From CAVUPF01 sp963777915 (GTDB lineage Bacteria > Actinomycetota > Thermoleophilia > Solirubrobacterales > 70-9), in the NCBI GenBank assembly GCA_963777915.1, contig CAVZSH010000005.1, positions 806,001 to 870,000 of the forward strand: a DNA stretch of 64,000 bases, given 5' to 3'. The notes beneath the pieces were generated by a model, which saw nothing but the letters and a program-made list of their open reading frames with translations, had not been told where the DNA came from and ran no database searches. A program made the translations under genes and the position numbers. Positions 1 through 8,771 of the stretch are shown here, in pieces; within the stretch, counting starts at the first letter, position 1; each line of letters starts with the position of its first letter.

Positions 1-260
<260 letters not shown>

Positions 261-324
261 GATATTTCTCTTACCCTGAGGTCTTGTGCGGTTTTCAAGC
301 TCCACCGGGGCGGTCTCGCAAAAC

Positions 325-441
325 TTCCGGTGGCGCATAGCGAGGGGGAGACACCTCTTCCCATTCCGAACAGAGCAGTTAAGCCCCTCAGCGCCGATGG
401 TACTTGGAGGGCAACCTCCTGGGAGAGTAGGTCGCCGCCGG
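325..441 (+). rRNA. rrf: 5S ribosomal RNA
   Basis: About 117 bases starting TTCCGGTGGCG and ending GGTCGCCGCCGG. The two ends can pair as helix I. The internal CCCATTCCGAACA and GGGAGAGTAGG blocks are 5S signatures. It lies about 65 bases after the 23S gene, the normal 23S-5S order. Ends are estimated from helix I pairing. Confidence 0.96.
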
Positions 442-453
442 TTCGTTGACTTT

Positions 454-475
454 GGGCCGCCCCGCGGGGCGGCCC
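454..475 (+). terminator. rRNA operon terminator hairpin
   Basis: A perfect 22-base palindrome (GGGCCGCCCCG and its reverse complement) follows the 5S gene by 12 bases and is followed by CTCTGTCGTT. It is a very stable GC hairpin at the end of the rRNA operon. The T-run is weak, as is common in high-GC actinobacteria. Confidence 0.8.
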
Positions 476-1232
476 TCTGTCGTTCAGGAGCGGATCGCGA
501 AGCCGCCAGCGCCGGTCCGGCGCCGCGCGCCCGCACGGGTGGACTGCGAGCGGCGGCGGGACTGGCAGCTCGGCGAAGTTCTCCCAACGGGCTCCAGCCC
601 GTACTCACCGAGCGTCGCGAAGTCAATCAGCAGGTCGACGGCGTCGGTCAGCCGTCCTGTGAATGTTGTCTTCGTGTCGAACATGGGTTCGTAAGGTAAG
701 GCGACCCTCGGACGTCGCTCGCAATCTGCAACGAAGCTTGCAGCCGTGCGTAACGCACATCCCCCAAACCGCCGCGGTGACTCGCCGTCATTGATGATCG
801 CGGGCGCGTTTGAGGTAGGCGCCATTGAACGCCGAAGACCGGCAGCGCCGCCACGCGCCTCGGAGCTTCTCGTGCGCGCTCTCGCGGCGCCAAGCGGACC
901 CCGCAAGAGGCTTTCCTGTCCTGCTAATGCGAGCCGGAGGGCAGGGCTTCTGGCGTCTCCGAATCGCAAGCCGCTTGATCGTAACGGGGTTTCGCCTACG
1001 GGGCCGGTGGGGGAGTTTGATCTTGAGCGTGCTGCGAACTCCAGGAGCGCGATTGCGAGGCCGAGCCGATGAGCCTCGCTGGGTGGTCTCGACCGGCGCT
1101 CGGCCTCGTGTCCGAGACGAAGCGTTCTCGCGACGCCGGCCCTACGCCGTTGCGGGGCGACTTTGCAAATGGCTGCGGATTTGCGGGTTTTCGGGGCGAC
1201 CGCCCGGACGGTCGTTACCCTTGCCCAGAGCT
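476..1232. other. Non-coding or unassigned gap between rRNA operon and murA
   Basis: No RNA gene, repeat or convincing gene was found here. A plus-strand frame opens far upstream of murA, but its arginine-rich translation resembles no protein and it has no ribosome-binding site. One minus-strand stretch, about 690-550, reads like protein (MFDTKTTFTGRLTDAVDLL and onward) but could be chance or a relic. The murA promoter should be here but no clear -35/-10 pair was seen. Confidence 0.5.
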
Positions 1233-2531
1233 ATGGAGAAGTTCGTCATCCAAGGCGGCGTCCCGCTCTCTGGAGAGCTAACCGTCGCCGGCAACAAGAA
1301 CGCCGCGCTGCCGATCCTGGCCGCCTGCCTACTTACCGAGGAGGAGTTGCTGCTGCACCGCGTGCCGCGTATCCGCGACACAGAGGCACAGATCGCCCTG
1401 CTTGAGCGGCTCGGGGTAGAGGTCGCCTGGATCGCCGACAACAGCCTCAGGCTCTGCGCCGCCGACGTCGGCGAGGTCGAGGTCGACCAGGATCTCTCGA
1501 GCCGAATCCGGGCCTCATTCCTGCTCGCAGGGCCGCTGCTGGCACGCTTTGGCGAAGCCCGGATGCCACCCCCTGGGGGAGACTTCATCGGCCGCCGCCG
1601 CCTCGACGCCCACCTCGACGCCTTCAGGGAGCTGGGGGCCCGTGTTGACGGCGACCGCTGGATCGAGTTGACGGCGCCTCCCGGGGGGTTGCGCGCCTGC
1701 GGAGTCTTCATGGATGAGCCATCGGTGATGGGCACCGAGAACGCATTGATGGCGGCGGCATTGACCCCAGGGCCCACCACGGTGGCCAACGCCGCCTCCG
1801 AGCCTCACGTTCAGGACCTCGCCCGACTGCTGGCCAAGATGGGGGCCATGGTTGACGGGATCGGCTCCAACGTGATGACCGTGCACGGCCGCGACCGGCT
1901 CGGCGGTGCCGAGCACACGATCTCCCCCGACCACATCGAGGTTGGCAGTTTCATGGCGCTCGCCGCCGCCACCGGCGGGGAGGTGCGAGTCCGCGACGCG
2001 GGGCCGGCTGACCTGGTGATGGTTCGTCGTCAGTTCCGCCGCCTCGGCCTGCGGTCCTTGGTCGACGGCGAGGACGTGGTCGTCCCGCCCGGGCAGGTGC
2101 TGCGCGTCCAGACCGACCTCGGTGACGCGATCCCGAAGATCGAGGACGGCCCTTGGCCGGCCTTCCCGGCGGACCTCACCTCGATCGCGCTTGCCCTCGC
2201 CACCCAAGCGGAGGGCGAGGTCCTGATCTTCGAGAAGATGTTCGAGAACCGCCTCTTCTTTGTCGACAAGTTGGTCGCGATGGGCGCTCGGATCACGCTG
2301 TGCGATCCCCATAGGGCGATCGTCAGCGGTCCGAGCCGGCTTCATGGCGAACGCGTCGAGAGCCCAGACATCCGCGCCGGAATGGCGATGCTCATCGCAG
2401 CGTTGGCGGCAGATGGCACCTCGGAGATCGGCAACATCCGTCAGATCGACCGTGGCTACGAGCAGATCGACGAACGGCTACGCGGACTCGGTGCCCAGAT
2501 TGAACGGGTCTCTGCCGAGGTACCGGCGTAG
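1233..2531 (+). CDS. murA: UDP-N-acetylglucosamine 1-carboxyvinyltransferase, Cys-to-Asp form
   Basis: First committed step of peptidoglycan synthesis: transfers enolpyruvate from PEP to UDP-GlcNAc in the cytoplasm. 432 residues, the usual MurA length, one EPSP-synthase-like fold. The substrate-binding NKNA motif is at residues 21-24. The mobile active-site loop reads PGGDFIGRR, with Asp117 (codon at 1581-1583) where most MurA enzymes have the catalytic Cys that fosfomycin alkylates. Asp here is known in mycobacterial and chlamydial MurA. The ATG at 1233 starts exactly at the family N-terminus (MEKFVIQGG). It stands alone between the rRNA operon and the his cluster. Confidence 0.95.
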   Translation: MEKFVIQGGVPLSGELTVAGNKNAALPILAACLLTEEELLLHRVPRIRDTEAQIALLERLGVEVAWIADNSLRLCAADVGEVEVDQDLSSRIRASFLLAGPLLARFGEARMPPPGGDFIGRRRLDAHLDAFRELGARVDGDRWIELTAPPGGLRACGVFMDEPSVMGTENALMAAALTPGPTTVANAASEPHVQDLARLLAKMGAMVDGIGSNVMTVHGRDRLGGAEHTISPDHIEVGSFMALAAATGGEVRVRDAGPADLVMVRRQFRRLGLRSLVDGEDVVVPPGQVLRVQTDLGDAIPKIEDGPWPAFPADLTSIALALATQAEGEVLIFEKMFENRLFFVDKLVAMGARITLCDPHRAIVSGPSRLHGERVESPDIRAGMAMLIAALAADGTSEIGNIRQIDRGYEQIDERLRGLGAQIERVSAEVPA

Positions 2532-2567
2532 CAGGGCTTTAGCGCCCTCTCTCGTAAGGTCCGGCGC

Positions 2568-3566
2568 ATGATCCATCCGATCCCCCCCGGCACGCGCGAT
2601 GTGCTTCCCGACGAGATGCGGGAGCTGCGTCGTCTCCACCTGGCGCTGATCGAGGTCTTCGAGAGCCGTGGCTACGGCGAGGTCGCGACGCCCGCTATTG
2701 AGTACGACGAGGTGCTGGCGCGTGGCGACGGGCGGACCGGCGGCGCTGCCTATCGCTTCTTCGACGAGCGCGGTGACCTGCTGGCGCTGCGCTCGGACAT
2801 GACGGTGCCGATCGCTCGCCTGGTGGCCACCCGCTACCTCAGCGCCGATCCGCCGCTGCGCCTCTGCTATCTCGCCAACGCCTTCCGGGCGGTGCGCCCC
2901 CAACGCGGCCAGATGCGCGAGTTCGCTCAGGCAGGAGTGGAGCTGATCGGAGCACCGGCCCCGCAGGGGACCGCGGAGGTGGTCGAGGTGCTGGAGGCGG
3001 CGCTCGACGCCGCCGGGCTAACCCGCGCCGTGATTGGGCTCGGCGACGCCGACCTTTACCGTCAGCTCCTCGCCGAGTTCGGGGTCGAAGGGGAGGCGAG
3101 GGACTCGATCCTCGGCCGGCTGGCGATGCACGACCTGGTCGGCCTTGAGGCGGAGCTCTCCGCCCTGGAGGGGATCAGCGAGCAACAATGCGCAACCTGC
3201 GTCGCCCTCTCCCAACTTCGCGGGGGCAGCGAGGTGCTGGAGCAGGCCCGCAGCCTTGGTGGCGCGGCTGTGGAGCGCGCCACGGCGAGGATCCAGGAGA
3301 CCTTTGAGGCGCTCCAGGCGCGGGGCGTCGCGGATCGGGTCCGAATCGACCTTGGCCTGCTGCGCGACCTCGGCTACTACAGCGGCGCGATCCTTGAGGT
3401 TTATGACCCCGCGATCGGCCATGTGCTGGGCGGCGGCGGCCGCTATGACGAGTTGCTGAAGCGCTTCGGCCTTGACCTGCCGGCGGCTGGCTTCGCCCTC
3501 TACTTGGAGCGGGTCCACGTTGCCCAGATGGAGGAGGAGTCAAGGCGCGGGGAGGAGCTCTTATGA
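2568..3566 (+). CDS. hisZ: ATP phosphoribosyltransferase regulatory subunit HisZ
   Basis: A 332-residue paralogue of histidyl-tRNA synthetase without the anticodon-binding domain. It begins with the HisZ/HisS motif PPGTRDVLPDEM and keeps the class II fold (FRAVRP at about 105, LGGGGRYDELL near 285). In the HisZ/HisG-short systems it forms the hetero-octameric first enzyme of histidine synthesis and carries feedback inhibition. It overlaps the downstream short hisG by 4 bases (ATGA), as expected for subunits of one complex. A distant free-standing HisS paralogue is the alternative, but context argues for HisZ. Confidence 0.93.
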   Translation: MIHPIPPGTRDVLPDEMRELRRLHLALIEVFESRGYGEVATPAIEYDEVLARGDGRTGGAAYRFFDERGDLLALRSDMTVPIARLVATRYLSADPPLRLCYLANAFRAVRPQRGQMREFAQAGVELIGAPAPQGTAEVVEVLEAALDAAGLTRAVIGLGDADLYRQLLAEFGVEGEARDSILGRLAMHDLVGLEAELSALEGISEQQCATCVALSQLRGGSEVLEQARSLGGAAVERATARIQETFEALQARGVADRVRIDLGLLRDLGYYSGAILEVYDPAIGHVLGGGGRYDELLKRFGLDLPAAGFALYLERVHVAQMEEESRRGEELL

Positions 3567-4243
3567 GCGTCGAGGTCGCCGGCCTGGGTCGAGCGAAGGT
3601 AGACGGGCCGCTGAAGCTCGCGGTGCCGCGCGGGGCGCTCTTCGGCGAGACGCTGGACGCGCTTGACGCCGCGGGAATCGACACTGCGAGGCTGCGCGGA
3701 GACTCCCGCTCTCTTATCTTCGAGGAGGAGGACATCACGCTGGTGACGATGCGGCCCTCCGACGTGCCCACCTATGTCGAGGCCGGCGCCGCCGAGGTCG
3801 GCATTACCGGCAAGGATGTCCTGCTTGAGCAGGCGGACCGTGTCGTCTATGAGCTGCTCGACCTTGGTTTTGGACGCTGCCGAATGGTGCTCGCCAGCCG
3901 CAGGGGAGACGAGCGGCTGGGCGAGTCCGAGCGGCGGCTGGGGATGATGCGGATCGCGACCAAGTACCCGCGCATTGCCGAGCGGCATTTCGAGCTGACC
4001 GGGCATCAGGTCGAGGTTATTGAGGTCAAGGGCTCGGTCGAGTTGGCGCCGCTGATCGGCCTCGCCGACGGGATCGTCGACCTGGTTGCCACCGGGCGGA
4101 CTCTGGAGGAGAACGACCTCGAGGTGCGCGAGGAGATCCTCGACTGTACGGCGCGCTTCGTCGCTAACCGGGTCGCCCACAAGCTGCGCGCCGCCGAGGT
4201 CGACGCGCTGACTGCGAAGCTGAAGGCAGTGACGGCTCGATGA
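3563..4243 (+). CDS. hisG: ATP phosphoribosyltransferase catalytic subunit, short form
   Basis: Condenses ATP with PRPP, the first step of histidine synthesis. 226 residues, the short HisG form that lacks the C-terminal ACT-like regulatory domain and therefore needs HisZ. Visible are LAVPRG near residue 17, the ITGKD loop near 79, and the PRPP-binding region LVATGRTLEEN near 175. It overlaps hisZ and hisD by ATGA, so the three are translationally coupled. Confidence 0.95.
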   Translation: MSVEVAGLGRAKVDGPLKLAVPRGALFGETLDALDAAGIDTARLRGDSRSLIFEEEDITLVTMRPSDVPTYVEAGAAEVGITGKDVLLEQADRVVYELLDLGFGRCRMVLASRRGDERLGESERRLGMMRIATKYPRIAERHFELTGHQVEVIEVKGSVELAPLIGLADGIVDLVATGRTLEENDLEVREEILDCTARFVANRVAHKLRAAEVDALTAKLKAVTAR

Positions 4244-5505
4244 GGACCCGCCACTTCAAGTGGGAGGGAGCGCCGGGGACAGCCGCCGCAATCCGGGCCT
4301 GGGTCGCCGAATCCTTGGTAGCGGTCGACGTTGGACCGATAGAGCGCGAGGTCATCGAGGGCGGTGACGAGGCGGTGCTGCGCCTGACCGCGCGCTTCGA
4401 TGCGGCCGAGCGTCCACCCGGCGCTCTTCGAGTCGAGACAGGGCAGATGACCGCGGCGCTGGAATCCATCGGTCCCGAGGTACGAGCCGCGATGGAGGTC
4501 GCGGCGGCGAACGTCCGCGCCGTTGCCGATTCGCAGGTCGATGCGGAGCCGCGCCAGGTCAAGCTGCCCCAAGGTCAGACGGTGACTTTGCGGGAGGCCC
4601 CTGTCGGCGCCGCCGGCGTCTACGCACCGGGCGGTCGCGCCGCTTATCCATCGAGCGTGCTGATGTGCTGCATCCCGGCGTTGGCGGCGGGGGTCGAGCG
4701 GGTCGCACTTGCCTCGCCACCGGGGCGGGACGGCCGGGTAAACCCACTTGTGCTGGCAGCAGCAGGGCTCTGCGGCGTCGAGGAGGTCTACGCGATGGGC
4801 GGCGCCCAGGCGATCTTCGCCCTCGCCCACGGCACCGAGTCGGTCCCGCCCGTCGATGTTGTCGCCGGCCCCGGCAACGCCTGGGTGCGGGAGGCAAAGC
4901 GGGCGGTGTGCGGACTGGTCGGGATCGACTCGCTCGCTGGGCCCTCCGAGCTGGTGCTGGTCGCCGGCCACGACACCAACCCCGAGTGGGCGGCGCTCGA
5001 CCTCTGCGCGCAGGCCGAGCACGGGGCCGACAGCCCGCTTGTCGCAGTGGCGGTCGAGGAGGCGGTGATCGCCGCCGTCGCGGAGGCGACAGAGCGGGCC
5101 GCCGCCGAGCGCCCCAGCGTCGCCGACGCCCCTCTGGCGCTGGTCCAGGTTCCCGACCTCAGCGAGGCGATCGACCTCGCCAATGCCTTCGCCCCTGAGC
5201 ACCTGGAGCTGTTCGAGGAGGATGCCGCACTGCTCGCCGAACGGGTGAGGACGGCCGGTTGCGTGTTCGTGGGCCGCAACGGCGCCACCGCGTTCGGCGA
5301 CTACGCAGCCGGGTCCAACCACGTCCTGCCAACCGGCGGCGCCGGACGCTTCTCGGGCCCGCTCGGCCCCGGCGCCTTCCGTCGCAAGATCGCCACCGTG
5401 AGCATCCCCGCGGCCGCGGCGAGCGCGCTAGCGCCATACGTCGACGCCCTTGCCCGAGCCGAGGGCTTCCCCGTCCACGGCGAGTCGGCGATGATTAGAC
5501 AATGA
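4240..5505 (+). CDS. hisD: Histidinol dehydrogenase
   Basis: Catalyses the last two oxidations, L-histidinol to L-histidine, with NAD and zinc. 421 residues, the normal length. Visible are the AAYPSSVLM nucleotide region, VAGPGNAWV near residue 210, the zinc and catalytic region QAEHGADSP, and FAPEHLEL with the paired Glu-His catalytic base. Overlaps hisG and hisB by 4 bases each. Confidence 0.97.
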   Translation: MRTRHFKWEGAPGTAAAIRAWVAESLVAVDVGPIEREVIEGGDEAVLRLTARFDAAERPPGALRVETGQMTAALESIGPEVRAAMEVAAANVRAVADSQVDAEPRQVKLPQGQTVTLREAPVGAAGVYAPGGRAAYPSSVLMCCIPALAAGVERVALASPPGRDGRVNPLVLAAAGLCGVEEVYAMGGAQAIFALAHGTESVPPVDVVAGPGNAWVREAKRAVCGLVGIDSLAGPSELVLVAGHDTNPEWAALDLCAQAEHGADSPLVAVAVEEAVIAAVAEATERAAAERPSVADAPLALVQVPDLSEAIDLANAFAPEHLELFEEDAALLAERVRTAGCVFVGRNGATAFGDYAAGSNHVLPTGGAGRFSGPLGPGAFRRKIATVSIPAAAASALAPYVDALARAEGFPVHGESAMIRQ

Positions 5506-6095
5506 GCCGGGCTGCAACGAGAGAGCGCGACACCGCCGAGACTCAGATCCGAATCTCGCTGAACCTAGACGACAGGGGGGAGGCGAACGCGGCGACGGGC
5601 GTCGGCTTCCTCGATCACATGCTCGACCTGCTCGCCCACCACGGACGGATTGGCCTGGAGGTCGAGGCGAGCGGAGACCTCAAAACCGGCGCCCACCACA
5701 CGGTGGAGGACGTCGGCATCGTGCTCGGACAGGCGCTGGACGAGGCGCTCGGCGAGCGCGCCGGGATCAGGCGCTACGGCTCGGCCGTAGTTCCGATGGA
5801 CGAGTCGCTTGCCGAGTGCGCGATCGACATCTCCGGACGGCCGCTGTGCATCTTTGACGCCGAGCTACCGGCGACTTCAATCGCGGGCTTCGACACGGAG
5901 TTGGCCGAGGAGTTCTTCCGCGCCGTCGCCAACAGCGCCAAGCTGACCCTGCACGTCTCGGTCCGCTACGGCACCAACGCCCACCACATGATCGAGGCCT
6001 CCTTCAAGGCCTTTGCGCGGGCGCTGCGCGTCGCCGTCTCGATTGACCCCGAGGAGACCGGCGTACCTTCGACCAAGGGGACGTTGAGCGAATGA
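5502..6095 (+). CDS. hisB: Imidazoleglycerol-phosphate dehydratase
   Basis: Dehydrates imidazole glycerol phosphate to imidazole acetol phosphate. 197 residues, the monofunctional actinobacterial form without a phosphatase domain. The His-rich metal-binding motifs are all present: GFLDHMLDLLAHH near residue 33, HHTVEDVGI near 65, and the second-half motif NAHHMIEASFKAFARAL near 165. Overlaps hisD by ATGA. Confidence 0.97.
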   Translation: MSRAATRERDTAETQIRISLNLDDRGEANAATGVGFLDHMLDLLAHHGRIGLEVEASGDLKTGAHHTVEDVGIVLGQALDEALGERAGIRRYGSAVVPMDESLAECAIDISGRPLCIFDAELPATSIAGFDTELAEEFFRAVANSAKLTLHVSVRYGTNAHHMIEASFKAFARALRVAVSIDPEETGVPSTKGTLSE

Positions 6096-6136
6096 CTGCG
6101 CGTATCGCGATCCCGGGTCTCGGCATCGCCGCGTGA
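6092..6136 (+). pseudogene. 14-codon mini-ORF, possible remnant of hisH
   Basis: A short frame, MTARIAIPGLGIAA, starts with an ATG overlapping the hisB stop (ATGA) and ends in a TGA overlapping the hisA GTG start (GTGA). In many actinobacterial his operons hisH (glutamine amidotransferase subunit of IGP synthase) lies exactly between hisB and hisA, and HisH proteins commonly begin with a charged residue followed by a hydrophobic RIAI-like beta strand. The sequence fits a hisH gene reduced to its first codons by in-frame deletion, now perhaps only coupling hisB to hisA translation. A chance coupling peptide is the alternative. Confidence 0.4.
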
Positions 6137-6861
6137 TTCTCTATCCGGCCATCGACATCCGCGGCGGACTGGCGGTGCGGCTACTTCGTGGCGACTACGC
6201 GCGAGAGACCGCCTACGATGCCGACCCGCTCGACGCGGCGACCCGCTGGGCCGATGACGGGGCGAAGTTCCTGCATGTGGTCGATCTCGACGGGGCGAAA
6301 GCCGGGAGCCCGCAGAACCTCGATCTGGTGCGCCGGATCGCGGCCGGCGTCGACTGTCCGGTGCAGCTCGGCGGCGGTCTGCGCGATGCGGGATCTTTGG
6401 CCGCCGCGTTTGAGGCCGGCGTCGAGCGAGTGGTGATCGGAACCGCCGCCCTGCGCGATCCGCGCTTTCTCGCCGCCTCGCTGAAGAGTCACGGCCAAGG
6501 GATCGCGGTCTCTGTCGATGCGCGGGGGGGCGAGGTCTCGCTGGCAGGATGGAGAGAGGCCGGTGGACGAGACGCGGCGGAGGTCGTCGCCGAGCTAACG
6601 GGGCGCGGTGTGTCCCGTTTCCTCTTCACCCCGATCGAGGTCGACGGCACCATGGAGGGTCCCGGGGTCGAAGAGCTGACCCGAGTCGCCGCCGCGACCG
6701 ACGCGGCGGTGATCTACTCGGGCGGGGTGGGCGAGCTGTCCGATCTCGAAGAGCTGGTGCGCCGAGCACCTCCGAACGTCGAGGGCGTGATCGTCGGTCG
6801 AGCGCTCTACGAGGGCCGCTTCCGCGTCGCTCAGGCCAACTTGGTGTTGGAGCGTGGCTGA
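6133..6861 (+). CDS. hisA: ProFAR isomerase (HisA)
   Basis: Isomerises N'-5'-phosphoribosylformimino-AICAR ribonucleotide in histidine synthesis; in actinobacteria the homologue PriA can also serve tryptophan synthesis. 242 residues, one beta/alpha barrel. Catalytic Asp8 (PAIDIRGG) and Asp171 (IEVDGTMEGPG) are present, and phosphate-binding glycines occur in QLGGGLR and YSGGVGEL. The GTG start gives the exact family N-terminus. The usual downstream partner hisF is absent; cca follows with an 8-base overlap. Confidence 0.93.
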   Translation: MILYPAIDIRGGLAVRLLRGDYARETAYDADPLDAATRWADDGAKFLHVVDLDGAKAGSPQNLDLVRRIAAGVDCPVQLGGGLRDAGSLAAAFEAGVERVVIGTAALRDPRFLAASLKSHGQGIAVSVDARGGEVSLAGWREAGGRDAAEVVAELTGRGVSRFLFTPIEVDGTMEGPGVEELTRVAAATDAAVIYSGGVGELSDLEELVRRAPPNVEGVIVGRALYEGRFRVAQANLVLERG

Positions 6862-7987
6862 AGGACAGGTGTCGATGCCCGCGATACCGATCGAGGACCT
6901 GGCCGGGGCGTTGGAGCGCGCCTATCCGGAGCTGGCCACCGTACGCGAGAGATCCGCGGGTGAGCCGGTGTATCTGGTCGGCGGTGCGGTCCGCGACCTG
7001 CTGCTCGGACGCGGTCGTGCCGACATCGATCTTGTTGTCGAGGGAGACGCCGGCGACCTTGCAGCCCGGCTTGGCGCCGACGCTGTCGAGCACGAGCGGT
7101 TCGCCACGGCGAAGGCCCGCCTGAACGGCCATGAGGTCGACATCGCCACCGCCCGCACCGAGACCTACGCACGCCCCGGCGCCCTGCCTGAGGTGGAGCC
7201 GTCCAGCCTGTCCGACGACCTCGCCCGCCGCGATTTCACGATCAACGCAATGGCGATCCCGCTCGGCGGGGAGCCCGTCCTGATCGATTCCCACAGCGGC
7301 CTCGACGACCTCCTCGCGGGGCTGTTGCGAGTGCTGCACCGGCGCTCCTTCACCGACGACCCGACCCGAGCGCTGCGCGCCGCTCGTTACGCCGCTCGCT
7401 TCGGCTTCGCGCTGGAGACGGAGACCGCCGAGTTGCTGGGTGCTGCGGACCTGAGCACGGTTTCGGCCGATCGGCGCCAGGCCGAGTTACTACGACTGGC
7501 GGGGGAACCCACGGCGGTGCGCGGGCTGGAGCTCATCGTCGAGTGGGGGCTGATCGATCCGCGCGCCGAAGGTGCCCGGCTCACCGCCGACGTCGCCGAG
7601 CTGCTGGCGTCCCCGCTTTGGAGCGGGTTCGTAGAGCGCCGGGACGTCCTGCTCGCCGCGGCGCTTGGCCCCCCAGGCGACGAGGCGGTGCTCGCCGCGG
7701 CCGATCCGGCGAGTCCCTCGAAGGCAGTCGAGATGGCGGGGGGGCGCCCTCCCGTCGAGCTGGCGCTCGCGCGCGCCCTGGGCGCCAAGTGGCTGGATCG
7801 CTATCTCACCGAGTGGCGCTCGGTGAGCCTTGAGATTGACGGTGACGAGCTGATCGCCGCTGGTATTCCAGAGGGTCCGGCGTTGGGACGCGGCCTGCAG
7901 GAGGCGTTGCGTCGCAAGCTGGATGGGGAGATCGGGGGGCACGAGCAGGAGCTGGCCGTGGCGCTGGCGGTAGCCCGGGCCGAGTAG
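6854..7987 (+). CDS. cca: CCA tRNA nucleotidyltransferase / poly(A) polymerase family protein
   Basis: A class II nucleotidyltransferase that adds or repairs the CCA end of tRNAs, or a related polymerase. 377 residues. The nucleotidyltransferase head is clear: YLVGGAVRDLLLGR near residue 37, the metal-binding DIDLVVEG near 56, RRDFTINAMAI near 127, and DDPTRALRAARYAARFGF near 168. The C-terminal half is helical and lacks an obvious HD domain. The GTG start overlaps hisA; an internal ATG at 6875 is possible. Confidence 0.88.
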   Translation: MAEGQVSMPAIPIEDLAGALERAYPELATVRERSAGEPVYLVGGAVRDLLLGRGRADIDLVVEGDAGDLAARLGADAVEHERFATAKARLNGHEVDIATARTETYARPGALPEVEPSSLSDDLARRDFTINAMAIPLGGEPVLIDSHSGLDDLLAGLLRVLHRRSFTDDPTRALRAARYAARFGFALETETAELLGAADLSTVSADRRQAELLRLAGEPTAVRGLELIVEWGLIDPRAEGARLTADVAELLASPLWSGFVERRDVLLAAALGPPGDEAVLAAADPASPSKAVEMAGGRPPVELALARALGAKWLDRYLTEWRSVSLEIDGDELIAAGIPEGPALGRGLQEALRRKLDGEIGGHEQELAVALAVARAE

Positions 7988-8018
7988 GTCACTGCGCACT
8001 TTCTGCTTTGTTACTCAC

Positions 8019-8768
8019 ATGCGATGGTGTCAGAGCGCGAGCATACGATGGCTCGAAGCCGAGCTGCCCAACGCGAGGGCAGCCTTCTCCACCCGCCTCG
8101 GCGGGACCAGCGGCAAGCCCTTCGACAGCCTCAACCTGGGCGCCCTTACAGACGACGCGACCTCCTCAGTCATCGAGAACCGCCGCCGCCTAGCCACGGC
8201 CCTCGGCTTTGAGCCCGGTCGCGTCGTGATTGGGCGCCAGGTCCACGGCGCCGAGCTCGCTGTCCATGCCGAGCGCCAGAGGCCCAGCCCGTTCGCCGAG
8301 CCCGGCGCCGAGATTCCCGAGGTCGACGGGCACCTGATCGCAGAGCCAGGACTGGCGGCTTTGGTCTTCGTCGCTGACTGCCTGCCGGTCGCGCTGGCGG
8401 GCCCCGGCGGCGTGACCATGCTGCACTGCGGTTGGCGCGGGCTGGCCGCCGGGATCCTCGCCGAGGGCGCCAAGGCAGTGGGCGCCACGCACGCCGCGAT
8501 CGGGCCCGGGATCGGGGGCTGCTGCTATGAGGTCGGCGATGAGGTACTGGGCGCCTTCGCCGGACTGGGGGAGGGCCTCGCCTCAGGACGGATGCTTGAC
8601 TTACCCGAGGTCGCCCACCGGCTGTTGCGTGAGTCGGGCGTCGGATCGGTCGAGTTCTCCGGTCTCTGTACGAGCTGCGAGTCCGAGCTGTTCTTTTCCC
8701 ACCGCCGCGACGCCGGTCGGGCCGGGCGCCAGGCGGGGATCGCTTGGATCGACGAGGACTCGGCCTGA
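8019..8768 (+). CDS. pgeF: Peptidoglycan editing factor / purine nucleoside phosphorylase (YfiH, DUF152)
   Basis: 249-residue member of the PgeF/YfiH family, formerly called multicopper polyphenol oxidase. Characterised relatives remove mis-incorporated serine from peptidoglycan precursors or cleave purine nucleosides. The zinc-site residues are visible in GRQVHGAEL, VADCLPVAL and MLHCGWRGLAAGI, with GIGGCCYEVG downstream. It precedes yggS and sepF, the gene order seen in Gram-positive cell-division clusters. Confidence 0.9.
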   Translation: MRWCQSASIRWLEAELPNARAAFSTRLGGTSGKPFDSLNLGALTDDATSSVIENRRRLATALGFEPGRVVIGRQVHGAELAVHAERQRPSPFAEPGAEIPEVDGHLIAEPGLAALVFVADCLPVALAGPGGVTMLHCGWRGLAAGILAEGAKAVGATHAAIGPGIGGCCYEVGDEVLGAFAGLGEGLASGRMLDLPEVAHRLLRESGVGSVEFSGLCTSCESELFFSHRRDAGRAGRQAGIAWIDEDSA

Positions 8769-8771
8769 GCG

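Noticed and set aside
825..1232. Long open frame extending murA upstream by 136 codons
   Set aside because: The translation is Arg/Pro-rich without similarity to MurA, and the MurA family N-terminus starts exactly at 1233.
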